Source: Pyrocephalus nanus (Eukaryota; Chordata; Aves; Passeriformes; Tyrannidae). Taken from it: DNA of 64,000 bases. The translations under genes and the position numbers were made by a program. The notes below the pieces were generated by a model. It did no database searches, was not told where the DNA came from, and worked only from the letters and a program-made list of their open reading frames with translations. Shown here one piece after another: positions 13,451-27,400 of this stretch (its first letter is position 1; every line of letters starts with the position of its first letter). Where the stretch lies: NCBI GenBank assembly GCA_038380795.1, contig CM076263.1, positions 13,382,709-13,446,708 on the forward strand, written 5' to 3'.

Positions 13451-16400
13451 CTCATGACTGTAAACCACTCACCGTTGCATACAGTTAAAATGTTCAATAT
13501 TTAAAAAAGAAAGTATACAAAATAATTGGATGGCAAATTATTTCTCACCCATGAAAAACACCTAGCCCGTAATCTTCTGTTATTAACAACATTATTGAAT
13601 ATAAACAAAGAATAAAATAGCTCTTATCAGAGGGCACATTTTAAAATCTAAATATACTCACCAAAATTAAACTTTGAAGGAAGCTCCAAAATCTTTCCTG
13701 CAACCAGCAATCAGCCATTTTTTACATTATGTTACTAACATACCTTAATTAGCTCTAATTCACAAATTAAAATCACTGTCTAGAAAAATTGTGATGCACT
13801 TGTTCTGAAGCAGTTGTGCATCTTTATGACATGCAGTCACTTTAATCTTACAGAATTCATTAATGCAAAAGGAAAGATATTTTTTCCCATCATGAATTAC
13901 GACATACCTGTTTTCCACTTTGAGCACTCGGGTTTCCTGAAAGTCACTTGCAAACTGCTAGCTAAAAGTATTAAAATCTCTGCTCATTGAATACAATGAA
14001 GAAAAAAAGAAAAAAAAAATCATTCCTTTGCTATAGAGACTAGTATTTTTTTTCAAATACATTTCAACAGGACATAGAAACTAATCTTCAGCTCTTCTGA
14101 AAAGCTCTTTGAATGTATCCTTCTATCTTTCTGTTTCCAAAGACCTTTCAAACCTTGACTTGTGGGAGTCTATTACTGTGAGTCAATGACAACTAGGCTC
14201 TTTGAAGTGAGACAGATATTTTTAAGACTGGTGGTGCTTAACTACAACATACAGTACTACTGCTATTGAAGAAACACTATTTTAAAATTGAAATTAAAGA
14301 TTTCTACCCTTTATAATAGTGACATAGCTGTTGGTGTTACTAAAGTTCAGATTTCATTACTTTATAGTTCTTCAACATCCACAGTTGATTTACGAGCATT
14401 GTTCCAGGTAAGTTTGTTGGAGTTCAGTTATCAAGCGCAGAGTTTATGAATTTGCTGGATCTTCTAGCTGAACTGTAATCTTTCCTAAGTAGTAATAACA
14501 AAAACCAAACTTTGGGCAGGTAAGTGAAAGCCAAAGGAATAATCAGCACAAACCTTGAGAAGAAAAGCTTCTGAATTGCAATCTACTTTGCCTGAGAAGA
14601 GACTGGCAATACAATCTCTTCTTTATTTGCTGAAGTGCTCTTGAAGCACAGTAACTTCTCGCTCCAGGTACTTAGCTATCCAAAAAAGCAGAAGATATGT
14701 TCCACCTTTTGCCTCATTATACTTGCATACCCATCTGTGAAGAGGAACAAATCCACATGAAACACTAATTGTTTCCCTCTTCCACAAGTCAGCATCCTTT
14801 GAAGAACTCCAGAAACAAGATGGTTCAATTATTTGCACACAAAGAGCCACATTTCATGGCACTGATTGATTTTTCACCAGCCAAGCAAGAGCAGAGGCAC
14901 AAAAGGGCACTACACTCTGGGCAGTCAATGGCACATTCAAGGATAATGAGGCAAGTGTGAATGCAGGTGCCAGGCATGGTTTTGCATACGATGCCACACA
15001 TCAACAGCCCATAAGGAGCATTATGATCCATGCTGAATTCCACCCTGTCTCCTGTGTACTCCATTAGTGCCTTTACACAAGCACATCACCCAAAAAACTC
15101 CCTAATCCCATGCAGCAAGAGCAGCTGCAATGGAGGCAGAATCTGGCCCCCAGTGTGGGAGGAAATTGCATGGGGAGCAGAACAGCAGTCCCACCCTCAT
15201 GCCACCATTTAACAGTTTTGCTGGTATGTGACCTTTTGTTTGCCATCAAATCATCGCCCTAGCAGTCAAATCATATGTTTGCCTATTCATCAGATCCCCT
15301 GAACATTCAAACCACATATACAAAGGCTGTTTGAATTCTTCCTGCCTCTATTGTGGCAGCTCAATAACTAAGACAGGGAGCTCCCAGCTGGGTATGAGCA
15401 GCAGAGAAACACTGCACAGCCAGAGGGGAAAGAGATCTCAGAAGAGCACACTTATATAGGGAGAAAATTAGAGTCTGAAAACTCAACAGCAAGTCATCCC
15501 TTTTCTTCTGAGTGTGATAAAAAAAAAAAAATGCTGAAAGTAATTACTACAATAGTAATATTTAAATGTTCACTGGTACAGTTCTCTGCAGAGCTTACAG
15601 TTCTGATTGACATTTTTGCTAGAAAATGAACCTTACTTAGCCATCTCTGTTTGCTGAATTAAAGAATTAATAGAGGCAGTTTGATAAAAATCATGTCACT
15701 CTGAAACCAAGCCAAAGGAACATATGCTTTCATGATTTTGCCCCTGCAGCTGTATGGTGATATTTAGATCTACAGATTTTCAGGATGGATTTGAATCCTC
15801 ACCATTAAAAATCAGAAACTGGGAATTCATTACAAAATTCTAGCACTAAAACTGCCTCCAGATGAACACGTTCTGTTCGCAGGAGCAGCAATTCATTGGA
15901 TATTTAATTTCTTCACAAAGAACATTCACTTAGCTGGTCCAAGGTTATCACACCAGCTACTTCACACAATTGAAACCACTTAAAATTAAGCCTCATCTAA
16001 ACTGGCATTGGTCATCTAAATTCCATCTGAGATGAAAAAGAAGGACCTCTGAAGAGTATTTACTCTGTTCACATATATGCAATTATTATAGATTAGGGTA
16101 CTTTATTAGTGAAGGTGATTCTTTTTCTCCACTCTTTAAATGAGAAAAAACAACTCAATCAGCTAAAATTAGGTGAGATGAATGCCAGCATTCATATCTC
16201 TACTATTAATGAATGCATCTTTTAAGGGAAGGGAAATATTATCCTTGTGTTACTAATGGGCAACTTAGGGTCTCAGGAGTCTGGAGGTCATATTTTGAAA
16301 GAATTTTAAGTCCATCTACACTTAATTTAGAAGTTTAAAGTCTAAAACTGTGACCCTGAAAACCCCTCTGTGGAAGATAGGTAAGGAACAGAGAGTCTTA

Positions 16401-16539
16401 CTTCTTTTCTGTCTCACTGGGGTATAATTATAGTAGCTACACCTGTATGGGATAGCTTGAAGAAGTCCTCAACAAGAAATATGTCTGCCTTGCTCAAAAT
16501 ACAAATCAGAGAAACTTCTACAGAGAGATAATACAGGGA

Positions 16540-17021
16540 TGTTTTTGTTATTTCTGAGCAGTGCTTGCACGCTGGTGGGGAGAGTGGGGGTGCACAGGAA
16601 ACTAGGAGGAGACACAGTCAGGACAGGTGACCCCAAATGATCAAAGGGACATTCCATACCACGTGACATCATGATCAGTATATAAGTTAAAGGAGAAGAA
16701 GAAGAAAGGGGGGGGATGTTTGGAGCAATGGCGTTTGTCTTCCCAAATAACCATTACATGTGATGGAGTCCTGCTTTCCTGGAGTTGGCTGAACACCTGC
16801 ATCCCCATGGGAAGTGGTGGATGAATTCCTTTTTTTTATTTACTTTATGTCACTTTATTTGTGTATGTGGCTTTTTCCTTCCCTATTAATCTGTTTTTAC
16901 CTCATCCAATGAGTTTTTCAATTTTTACTCTTCCGATTCTCTCCACGACCCCACTGGCGGGGGAGTGAGTGAGCGAGCAGCTGCATGTAGCTTAATGGCT
17001 GCCTGGGGTTAAACCATGACT
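16540..17021 (+). mobile_element. Solo LTR of an avian endogenous retrovirus
   Basis: I recognise the layout of a common avian ERV LTR. It has GAGCAGTGCTTGCAC, GGGGTGCACAGGAAACTAGG, a CATTCCATACCACGTGACAT block, a TATA box, a GA-rich tract with a G run, TGATGGAGTCCTGCTTTCCT, CTGAACACCTGCATCCCCAT, a CTATTAATCTG polyadenylation-type segment, CGATTCTCTCCACGACCCCA, and the terminal GGGGTTAAACCATGAC. The 3' limit is good to a few bases; the 5' limit is uncertain because the first part appears internally deleted or diverged. No gag, pol or env follows, so it is a solo LTR. It is antisense to PLCXD3. Confidence 0.8.
16679..16686 (+). promoter_or_regulatory. LTR TATA box
   Basis: TATATAAG lies about 15 bases after a CRE-like TGACATCA (in CGTGACATCATG), in the place where this LTR class carries its promoter. 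The motif is intact, so the LTR could in principle start + strand transcripts inside PLCXD3 intron 1. Activity is not shown by sequence alone. Confidence 0.6.
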
Positions 17022-19527
17022 GGTTGGAAAAAGACTCCCATTCTCAGTGTTCTTCCCCACAGTAATACAGAAGAAAAGCACAGGAGAAAAGGTGATGGTG
17101 CTTTGTGGGAAGTGCCAACTCAAGTTCAAGAGTAGGGGCCATCAGCCCCCCCCCACAGCTACCAGGACTCACCTGTCAGGCTGCTGCAAGCTGGGCTCTA
17201 AAATCAGGTGTGAGCACTGTATGTTTGATGCTGTGGGCAGGGAGGTATGGACAAGGACAAGACGAGGGAGAGCCTACAAGACCAGAGTTGCTGCTGCAGG
17301 TCCTGCAGAAACACCTGTCTGGAAATGCACCCTTCCTCTGTGTGTTTGTTGGGCATGAGTATGTACGGAGGAACATATATGGCCTCACACAGCCCAGAGA
17401 GAACCACCACAGACCTCATCTGAGTGCTCTCTGTAAGCTACATCCTTGCGGAGAAAGAGCGTAACATTTTCTGTCAGACAAACTAAAATTACACAAGCTG
17501 TCTTGGTATTACTCCCACCATGACACGAGAACAGTGCCCAGACTCTGATGTGTTGAGAGAAAGCATTTTTTGGAACATGCTCAGTACAGTCCGGGCTGGA
17601 ATCCACTTGATATCCAGACAGTAACATTTTCAGGTTTCACAGACTGAGCTACTCAGAGTGCATATATTCTTAGATGGCACTAGTATTAGTGTCAGGTTGT
17701 ATTTTTGTACTTAGCTTGAAGTCTGCTGCTTCCATTTCAGGCCTGGGAAAAGGTTTCCTATATCTAAAAGTTTATCCAATTTTTTCCAATTATAGCCACT
17801 GGTCATCAAAAATTATTACATTTTCTATGTGCTTGGGACTATCACAGGCATAAGGAAACTGCTGCAATAAAGGGAAGATACTGAATCTGATGTCTGGATG
17901 GAGATTGCCCAAAATGAAGAAAAATGAAGCCACATTACCATTTAGTTCTAAAATTTACACACCATACCCAGAAGACCTATACCCTCAACCTCTAAATATT
18001 ACTCATTTTTAACTACTATATACAACTAGGTAGAGACTTTAAAACACTGAGAACTCATTTGCTTCACTCAGCTAACTCAGCTCCACAGGAAATAACTGAA
18101 AAAAGAAAAGTGTTTCAAAATACTTAAAAAAACATCGATGCAACAGAACCAACATTACACAGCAAACCCTAAAATGCTGACAAAATAATTTGGTAATAGA
18201 CAAAAGAAGAGAAAAAAAAATCTTATTAATACGATTAAAACACCCACTGTCAGCAACAAATTAACCCTGGAACCCTATAAATGCATTAAGAAAAAATAAC
18301 AACAATGTTAGATTGAACACCTTTGGACACAAGTTTAGAATTAAGTCATTAAAAAGATTTCTTGAAAGGATGCTAATAAAAACCCAAACCTCTTAAACTT
18401 TCAATTCTTTTTTGTGAATCATAAATTAGGCTAATCCCATTAATGCTTGATCAACAGACCCAATGCCAGCTCTTAACAATACAAGTAACACCACCTGGCA
18501 GTCTGTGGAAGTAGTTTGCCTTTTCCTCTGCCAAGTAAATAACTACTAAACTCAAGACTGCTCTGATATTAAAGGCTCCATTTTTCAGATGGGAAATAAA
18601 ACCCAGAGGATGTGTGAACTGTCTTGCTACAGAGGTGGCACTTGCTGGAGGGCAGAGCCCCTCTCTCCCAGTGACCTCCACTAGTCATCCCTGTTCACAT
18701 GCACACTTTTCCTTTTCATATGCCATTGGCATCTGAGGGGAGACACACAGTTTAACAGGCAGCTCATGGTCCAATAGAAAAGAAAGACATCTATAAATAA
18801 AAAGCATTACACACAGGCAAATGTGCTGATATTTTGTCTATGTGCATCTTTCCACCTGCACAGCATTGGAAATTAGCATTTTCTTAATTTGCTTGAAGAA
18901 ACGCACAGAAGGTCGGCTCAATCTGTGATTTCTATGGGTTACATTACCTGACTTGAATGCCAAACACAGTTTGATATTTCCAAATATAGACTTTGCATGT
19001 ATTTTCCTGAAGTCTCTCAGCAAAGGGCTGGACAAAATTTGATTGTCCTTGTTCCCAAAACTGATTATGCTCAGTGGCATATTCCCTCCTATACACTCCC
19101 TCCCCATCCCTCTGCATTCTCTCAGCCTTCTGTTAGCAGCATAGAAACAGGAGGAGATTATAACTAACATCAGGCACATTTCAACTGAAGCTTGTAATTG
19201 CATTTTCCCATAAATCTATCAGTTATTTCCTAATAATTATTTATTTAAGCATTTGTAGCCAAACAGACAATAGCTTATATCACAAAGGGTGCACAAAATT
19301 GAAAGATAACCATACAGTTTAGTAACCTGACTGTGTTCCTACTGCAAAATGTGGGTTTAGCTTTGCAGAAAACATAATACAAAGGTACAACAGTGAATTG
19401 AAAGGTCAATCTGACCTTCACTTTGACAGGTTTTAGACATTAAAGGTTAACACACACAAAAGATGTTAGCTCCATCTCAATGACCCTTTTCCAAGCACTC
19501 TTTTGTGTACAGAAACAATGTTTCTGT

Positions 19528-19621
19528 ATAGAATCACAGAATCATTTAGGTTGGAAAAGACCTTTAAGATCATCTAGTCCAACAACCAACATTATTGGAC
19601 CCCAAGTCCACCAAAGAGTGG
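19528..19621 (-). mobile_element. CR1 3'-end fragment
   Basis: TAGAATCACAGAATCATTTA, GGTTGGAAAAGACCTTTAAG and ATCATCTAGTCCAACAACCA are the reverse complement of the CR1 3' terminus, including the degenerate octamer tail. Only about 95 bases remain. Confidence 0.9.
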
Positions 19622-21644
19622 CATGAGTACCAGCAATACTTAAAATGACATTTTAACTGGCTTTAGATAAATTAATGTCCTCTCAGAGGACACCTACATT
19701 GATATATGCAGTTCAGACTGCAAGACTACTGTATGACACCATGTCCACACACTGTGCTCCTCTCCACCCACCCTGGGAGGGGCTGGCAGACCCATGAGGG
19801 CTGGCATTTCACAACCATGCACAGCGTGATGCTCCCAGGTGCCTCACGACCCCTGCATGCTCCCATTTTTTCCTGACTAAAGTTCATCTTCTTTTCATTA
19901 TTGATGCAGTAATTAGGTAATGAGGAGGAATTGCCACTGGTAAAAAACTAAGTTGTAACACAAGAACTCAGTTGGCATGAACTAAGTTTCAAAACCTGAG
20001 TGGAGTCATATCATCTGTTGTTTAATGGGAGACTTTTGCAGCTCTGTCACACTGGAATTTCTGCAGAGTTGCTACACTTTTCCCTCTGTCCCTCCACCCC
20101 TGAAATATACACCTCTAAAGAGAATGGGGGTCAATTTTCAAAGACAGGTGGAAATTCAATTACATCAAAACTGGGAAATTGTAAATAGAATATTTTGATC
20201 TATGTAGTATTTGTGAGCCACAACACTGAGAAGGACATATTGTATACTCAAAAAAAACCCCATTCCTGTTCTAAAATAAAAGCAGCACTATTTAATTACT
20301 TCACCGATTTCTCCTCTGGCAAGAGCATCAGCTAAGTAAATAAAATATTTTAGTGAAGATCTGTAAAGCCTTATGGCTTTGGCTTTGGCCAGGTTGACAA
20401 ATAAAACTAGCATAAGCCTCAAAACCTGGGAGGCAAACAGTTATCTCATTAAAGTGAAGCACATTAACTTGCCATCAGCTCTGCTGCATGCTGTGCCGTG
20501 AATAAATTAAATGTGAATTCAGAAGAATTCTGACTGTCTGTGTCTGACAAGCTTTATTACCTTGCATATACCAGCAATCATCTCCCCAGTTTTGCAGGGA
20601 AAAAAAAAAAAAAAAGGGAAGAAGAGAAAAACACACACCAAAAAAAACCAAACACACAAAACAAAAAAAAAAATCATTAAGGAGGCAAGAGTAAAAGAGT
20701 CCAAGTTTATCTTTTCTGGCAGTGGAGTGGCTAAACTTCTAATGCGAAAGAAGGTCTGACATAAATGCTTCAATGGCAACATAATTGGAATTGATATTTT
20801 GGACAACCACTAGTGAAGCAGGTATTTTGGTGACCTACTATTAGCAGCTTCTCCTCGTGGCCATACCCAAGTGTGGAGTGTCTGTTACTTATGCAAACAC
20901 AGCCTGTGCTCACTCCAACAGAAATGCAACCTGAGCACCGATTCTGATGGGTTTTGGCTCAGTCAGGCACAGTGAAGGTCACTGAATAATATATTTTTCC
21001 TGAGGCAGAAGGAAACATTTTCCTATCTTTTGAAACTCTTTGCCCCTATTTCCTGTAGTGTTACTAAGCTACTTTATCCTGGAGCACAAAGAGGCTCCAA
21101 TATGCTAGTTGTATTTCATCCATTTCAATGAAATAACATTTGACTATGAAAAGCAGGGATTAACATTTCTTTCCCATTGCTTTTTGTTAGGTTCTATCTC
21201 ATTAAAAAAAAAAAAAAATCAGGAATTTTGACCATTATCATATATTTCAAAATACATACAAAATAGAAATCTGTGCATCTTAATCAGGCAAAACCATCAG
21301 AAAATCAAAACACAAATGAGGACAGAAGTGAGACAACCATCACTCTAGCTGACTCAGGTCTTCCAAGTCATAAACACAAATGCAAGTATTCAAGACAGCA
21401 GGCCAGTGATCCAGCACAAAGAAGGAATATGTAACTACATACCCAAGAATTTTGCATCTGTTCTTACATAATATCATTGTCCAGACCTACTCAATAATAA
21501 TTTATTATTTTTATGATCTGTGGCATAAGCTTCTGAAGACTTTATGGCTGGATGAAGCATTAGGTGGTGACTATCAAAGAGTATGTAAGAGCAGAGTTTG
21601 AGATATTGACACAATTACAAATAGTAGCACACGGTAAGAAAGAC

Positions 21645-22073
21645 TTTGAGGTGCTGGAGTACATCCAGAGAAGGGCAAAGAAGCTGATTAAGAGTCTGGA
21701 GCATAAGTCTCATGAGGAGTGGTTGAGTTAGTGGGGTGCTTTAGCCTGGAGAAGAGGAGGCTCAGGGGAGACTTTATCACTCTCTACAGCTACCTGAAAG
21801 GAGTTGTAGCCAGATGGGGTTTGGTCTCTCTCTCCAAGTAACAAATGATAGGACAAGAGGAAATGGCCTCAAGTTGTGCCAGGAAAAGTTGAGATTGGTT
21901 ACTAAGAAAAATTTCTTCACTGAAAAGTTTGGAACAGGCTACCCAGAAAGGTAGTGGAGTCACAATCCCTATAGGTATTTAAAGACATGTAGATGTGGTG
22001 TTTATTGGTGGATCTGCTAGTTAGGTCAGTGGCTAGATCACAGAGGTCTTTTCCAACTTAAACAATTCTATTG
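21645..22073 (+). mobile_element. CR1 LINE 3' end
   Basis: CR1 3' region with GTGCTGGAGTACATCCAGAG, GGAGAAGAGGAGGCTCAGGG, AAATGGCCTCAAGTTGTGCC, AAATTTCTTCACTGAAAAG and a terminal CAACTTAAACAATTCTATTG. It contains no long open frame and is older than the element at 1583, judging by its more degraded tail. It is antisense to PLCXD3. Confidence 0.92.
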
Positions 22074-23744
22074 TTTTCTTCTATTAAACAAAGCACCTTG
22101 GCCTCCAGCAAAGTAAAATCCTGTAGCTCCATGTTTTATTTAATGTGCAGACACATTAAACCACATAATGTCAGAAAGTCTCTTGGACAGAAGCACACTG
22201 GATCCCCATTAGTTCAGATTGATGGGGAATTAAAAATTAACCTTTTATTCATCAATATTTCAATGCCCTATTTGGTTCCATTTGGTGGAGAACATCCTTA
22301 GCACGTATCCAATCACAGCAAAGCTCAGGAGGATGACAAACATTTAACTGAAGAAATGAGAAGGGCACAGAATTTGTCTAAAACCTCCAAAGCCAGGGGC
22401 TGTTTCACAGCTAAAAGCTATTTTGCTTCAGATGATACTGTTTACTCTAGAGATAAAATTCATGCATTGCAAAGAAGGTTATCTCTGAAGCTGGTCAGAA
22501 GTCCTGGAGGAGCTCACCCCATACTGCTGACCATGCACAGATGGCACTTTGCCAAAGCCGTGCTTTAGCTGCTAAGAAGGCTTGGAGGCACAGAGTGAGC
22601 ACTTGACCTGTGGCCCTCAATCGTACATTTTCATCCCCTAAAATAAAGTATCAACACCACGTTATTCCCAGGGGATGTCTCTGACACAGAGTTACTGAGT
22701 TTAAGTGTAATCTTGCAAACGTGCAAGTTCAAATCACGGGGCTGATACAAGTGCCTGATACCCACCTGCAACAGGAAGATGGGCTGCAGCTCTCACACAC
22801 AAAACTGACATCCCACAGCAGAACACAATCCCCATATCAAGTTTTCTTCCTCCCAGCACATTTTTCCAGCCAAATCAGACAGATCATGCACAAGTGCTGG
22901 AGAGAGAGGTGGGGGGGGGGAAAAAGGAAAGACCTGTAATTTATCTTTTCAGTGGGAGTTGTCCAGCCACTACAGGATCTGGTAATTTAAATTAACTTCT
23001 CTGGGGTACTTTTATTTACAAATGGTAAAGAGGTAATGATATGAACTATCCAGTAAATAATTTGCTTTGACAATTACACTCTTTGTCTTTGACCTAACCA
23101 AGTGATTAATTTATCATCATGCGAAACCTTTATAATTTGAAGGTGAAATTTGCTTTCCTGGGGAGGAAAGGTTTTGTCTTGTCTTCAAAAAGACAGACTT
23201 CAAGATAATCAGGATTTAGCCCATGATAGTTTTTCAGTTCTTGAAATCTCTGCTCTCAGTCCATCATTAAAAAAGCCCAGCAGCCAGTTCAATGCAAGTG
23301 TGATTGATTACCCTTTTTTGCTTTGGGTTGTTTTTCTTTTGCTGTTTGTTTGTTTGTTTTGTCAGCTTTTTAGTGGTTTTGTTTCTTGTTTTGTTGTTTA
23401 TTGGTGGGGTTTTTCTTTAGAATTAGGTATTTTACTAATACAACCCCTGCCTAGAACTTAAGTATGGTAAGCCATGGGTAGTGAGTGTCTGCCCTGGACA
23501 TCTTACAGTCTACAAGCACAAGAGACAGACAGAAAAAAGAGTGCAAAGGAAGAGAAAGAAAACTACTGTTGGTAGCTACGACTGGAGAGAAATTTAATTT
23601 TTCAAATCCCTGTTCATGTTAATGTTGGTTTTGCATATCTGTTCCAAGTACAGGAAGGGTAACCCTCAGCTTTCGTATATGGAAGGATGGTCTAATGAGG
23701 ACCTGACTCGAAGTAAGACCATCCTTATCTCTGGCAAGTGTTGC

Positions 23745-23840
23745 TCATGAAGATGTCCCTCCTTATTGCAAGGTATTTGGATGAGACCACCTTACAAGGT
23801 CCCTTCCAAATCAAACTCTTCCATGACTCTACAATTCTAA
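23745..23840 (+). mobile_element. CR1 3' tail, degraded
   Basis: ATTTGGATGAGACCACCTTA then CAAGGTCCCTTCCAAATCAA and CTCTTCCATGACTCTACAAT track the last 80 or so bases of CR1 (GGACTAGATGACCTTTAAAGG followed by CCCTTCCAACCC). The match is imperfect, and the 5' limit is a guess. Confidence 0.6.
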
Positions 23841-24372
23841 GTGATCTTCAAGCCCTTTGAGTATGCACAGAGGGCAGAGGGTCAGGTTGGACCAACCTGC
23901 CTCTATAAGTCCATTTCTAACAATGTGTTTCAAAAAGCTAAGATCCCTAATTCAAGAAAGAAAGAAACCCCAGTGACTAAGGCATCTCTCTGCAGTAAAA
24001 GTGAACAAGCAGTCTTGAAGACCAGATATGAGTGATACCACTTTCACTCAGATTCAAGGAGATAAGTTGGCTACAAAGCTCTGTGTTCAGCTGGTTACAG
24101 TATCTGATGAAGAGGATAATCTTTCAGGTGCTCTTAATAACCACCCCTGAAATCAGTGGCACAGCTGGTGTCCAACACAGGACTAAGGACACTGAATATT
24201 GCCAGCTCCAATATACCAATTAGGTAGTGATGAACTCTGAGCTGAAAAGCCATACTACATTTTAACCTCTTTACCCTGAAGACCTGCACACAGGATAATT
24301 AGTTGAGGAGATCACTATAGATGAAAGCCTGGCTTAAGAGCTGGAAAAAAACAGGAATGCATGAATTATATT

Positions 24373-24426
24373 TACACACACACACACACATATACATATA
24401 AATATACATACAGATATATACACAAA
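24373..24426 (+). repeat. (CA)n / TA-rich microsatellite
   Basis: About nine CA units followed by alternating TATACATA-type sequence ending TATATACACA. It is a compound dinucleotide microsatellite and likely polymorphic. Confidence 0.9.
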
Positions 24427-27400
24427 ATTGAAACAATTCTTCATACACACATAAATATTTATAGTTTAAAAGTGTGCAGGACTTCTTTGAATGTGAGCAT
24501 AAAGACTTACTCTGCAACATGTACAGACACCATTAAAAGGCTGGGATGGATCCTTGCAATCATTTGTTACATCCTAATCCCATTCACTGTCCTTTCCAGG
24601 AATTCAAGAACATGTGGTGAAATCAGCAGGACACGCAGACTGAGACAGACAGTAGTCTGCCCTGTGTTAGGGAAAGAGGAAGCATCCCATACCTGGTGAC
24701 ATAATAGGGTCACTGTCAAAGCACCTTGAAAACAAAAAACTTCTTGTCCTCAGGGGCCTCCACATACATTTACTTAGGGTTCATTTGGGCCCCCTTGGGG
24801 CAACATGTACACAGACCTCAGCACTGACTCAATTTTGACTTCTCAAAGATTGGGGTTTCATGAATTCCAAGAGCATTTGAAAATCCACATTTAAACTTCT
24901 ACTAGTTCCCATGAAAGTAAAATCATGTATGCATGTTACTTGAATAAAAAAATTAAATCCCAGACTGTCAGGTAAGCACTTGCTAAATAAGTTAAATACC
25001 ACAGAAGAATATTTGCATTCTGCTAATCTCCACTCGACATTAAGCACTTGAAAGCCTAAAAAATACGTACAGTTGTTTGTTTCTTCTGAGTCCAGTGCCA
25101 GTGTCATAAACAAGGACGTTTTTACTTGTCTTCATTACCTTTACTCTTTTGCTGATCACTTACCAAAAAAGTTCACTGTCTTTATGTGGTTTATATGTTT
25201 TCATTCATTATATTCATTATAGCTCAGCTGTTCATACTCTTACACGCGTAGATATTCACCTTTCAACTTATGTAACTTGGTCCACAGTTTGCTTTGAAAC
25301 AGTTAATTTGTCTGCAACTAATAGTACTGTCTAAATGTTGCAGGCTATTTGTCAGTCAGACTATTAACTCTGCCATGGGTAGTGGTGAGTAAACTCCCTC
25401 AAATTATTTTCCCACACATAACTGCTTCTTGAAAGAAAGTTTATACAAGTGTTTGGGGAAGTTCACTGGGTCATTGCAGTCAAGAAGGACCTTTTTTGAA
25501 TTTTAATTTACTATACTCCAAATGTTTTTAAGCTACTGAACCAGGATCACAGACACATTGCACCCTATTTACAGTCTGGCTTTTCCTGTTTTGAGCATAT
25601 GATGGTTGACTGTTGTACAGCATGGAAGAAATTGGTTTAAGCCAGGTAATAGTTCCATTCAATAGACTCTACATCAGCTCTGAAACCTTGTACTAAGATG
25701 GAGTGTTTTTTCTGGAAGAAACTCTCACTTTTAACAGATTTCACTTTTCAATCTATCAGTTGTTCTAGCAGTCTCATTGGTAAAAACATGCAGTTTAATT
25801 TCAGGCTGAATATATATGGAGTAAAAATGACATTTATATTTCACTTCTTGACTATCTCCAGAGTATGCTGTGATAGTTATGTTCTTACCAGAGAGCCATT
25901 CTGAAAAATCATTGCTCATATTCTTTAATCAGACTCAGAAACATTTTCATACCCTGTAGGAAGAGACAGTTCCATCAAAAATATGACTCTCACAGGGTCT
26001 CTAACACCAACCTTCTTCACGGTCTTGATGTAGCAAATGGTCTCCTCAGGATTCCATAATTTCTAGTATCAGAATAAAATGTGTCATTAAAAGCTTTAAA
26101 AGGACAGCTCATGGAATAACTTATGGGACATTATCTTCAATTGACACCCAAGGATACTGAGACTGAAATTAACAGGCAGAGCAAAGATTTCAGCTTCTTC
26201 TCCAGCCATCTCCAGCTTCCTCTTCCTCCCTTTGGCTGGGTTAACCAACTGCTCATCACTTGCTCTTCTTGATGCCTTGAAATCCTACTTTGACACACTA
26301 AACAGCAATACCCTCTTCCCAGGCAATCAGAGATCTGCGATTATGGAGCACAGCACAGTCAAAACCACACTTTTATACAGAATGATACTGCCACATACCT
26401 GAAACTCGAACAGTCTTTGAAAGGCATAATGCCTTTAGGAGGGTAAATAAGAGGATTGTACTAGGGATGGAAGGGCTGTTCAAGGAGAATGAACAGAGTG
26501 ACAAATACTCTGGTGATTGTGCAGTTTTAGCTTGGTTCTTTCTTTCTTTTGCAGATACAGGGACAGCTCAGAAAGTCATCATCACTCTCTAAAGGAGAAG
26601 ATGGTTATTTGGTATCATGTGGGCTCCCCAATAGGCACAGCCTTTTAACATACACATTCAGAAGCTGTGCAAATTGGAAGTAACAGGAAGTCTTTTTAGG
26701 TATGTATTTTTACTAAATGTGGTTCAGAGAGGGAGACATCAATCTTTTTTTCCACACCACCAAATCTTTTGTTTTGTCTTCATCTTACAGAAGTATTTCT
26801 GTGACACAAGACATGACTAGCACCCCAGAACCACACACGGAGAGGCCAAATTTTCTGTCTGGATTTTGAAGAGGTTAAGGATTAAATGCTGTCAGAGAAG
26901 CAAAGACATTTAGGCAGTACCCAAAAATAATGGTTCAGTCTGCCTAGCTCAAGCCTGAGGGGAAGTGAGCTGCAAGGCAGCACAGCCATTAAGGAACTGC
27001 CCTGGTAAAGCATCTCATCAGGTGTCTCCCCTAGCCCAGAGACAGCCAACCTCAAAGTATCACTGTATCTTGAAAAGTAATACTGAATTTAATTGTTAAC
27101 ATATTTCCTCACATCTTTCGCGCTTCACAGTTTTTTATAGGATATAACATGCTTTGATTCCAGCAAATAATTAAAGCATGAATTTACTTCTCACCGGAGT
27201 TACACCAATGACTAATTAATGCTGAATGTGTGTCACCCTCCAGTTTAGAAGAGGCTTCCTGAGGTGTAAACAGTCTTACCAGTGGGTTTATTCATATTAA
27301 AAATCCCCTCATTAATAAGAGAAATAAGATCCAAAAGTTGCTGCTTGATAAGCAATGATTTCTGCATAATTATCAGGATGCAATTCAATTGGCTTAGGCT

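Noticed and set aside
17047..17464. Two overlapping + strand open frames (103 and 119 codons) after the LTR
   Set aside because: No family resemblance, overlapping frames on both strands, and no retroviral gag-like motif.
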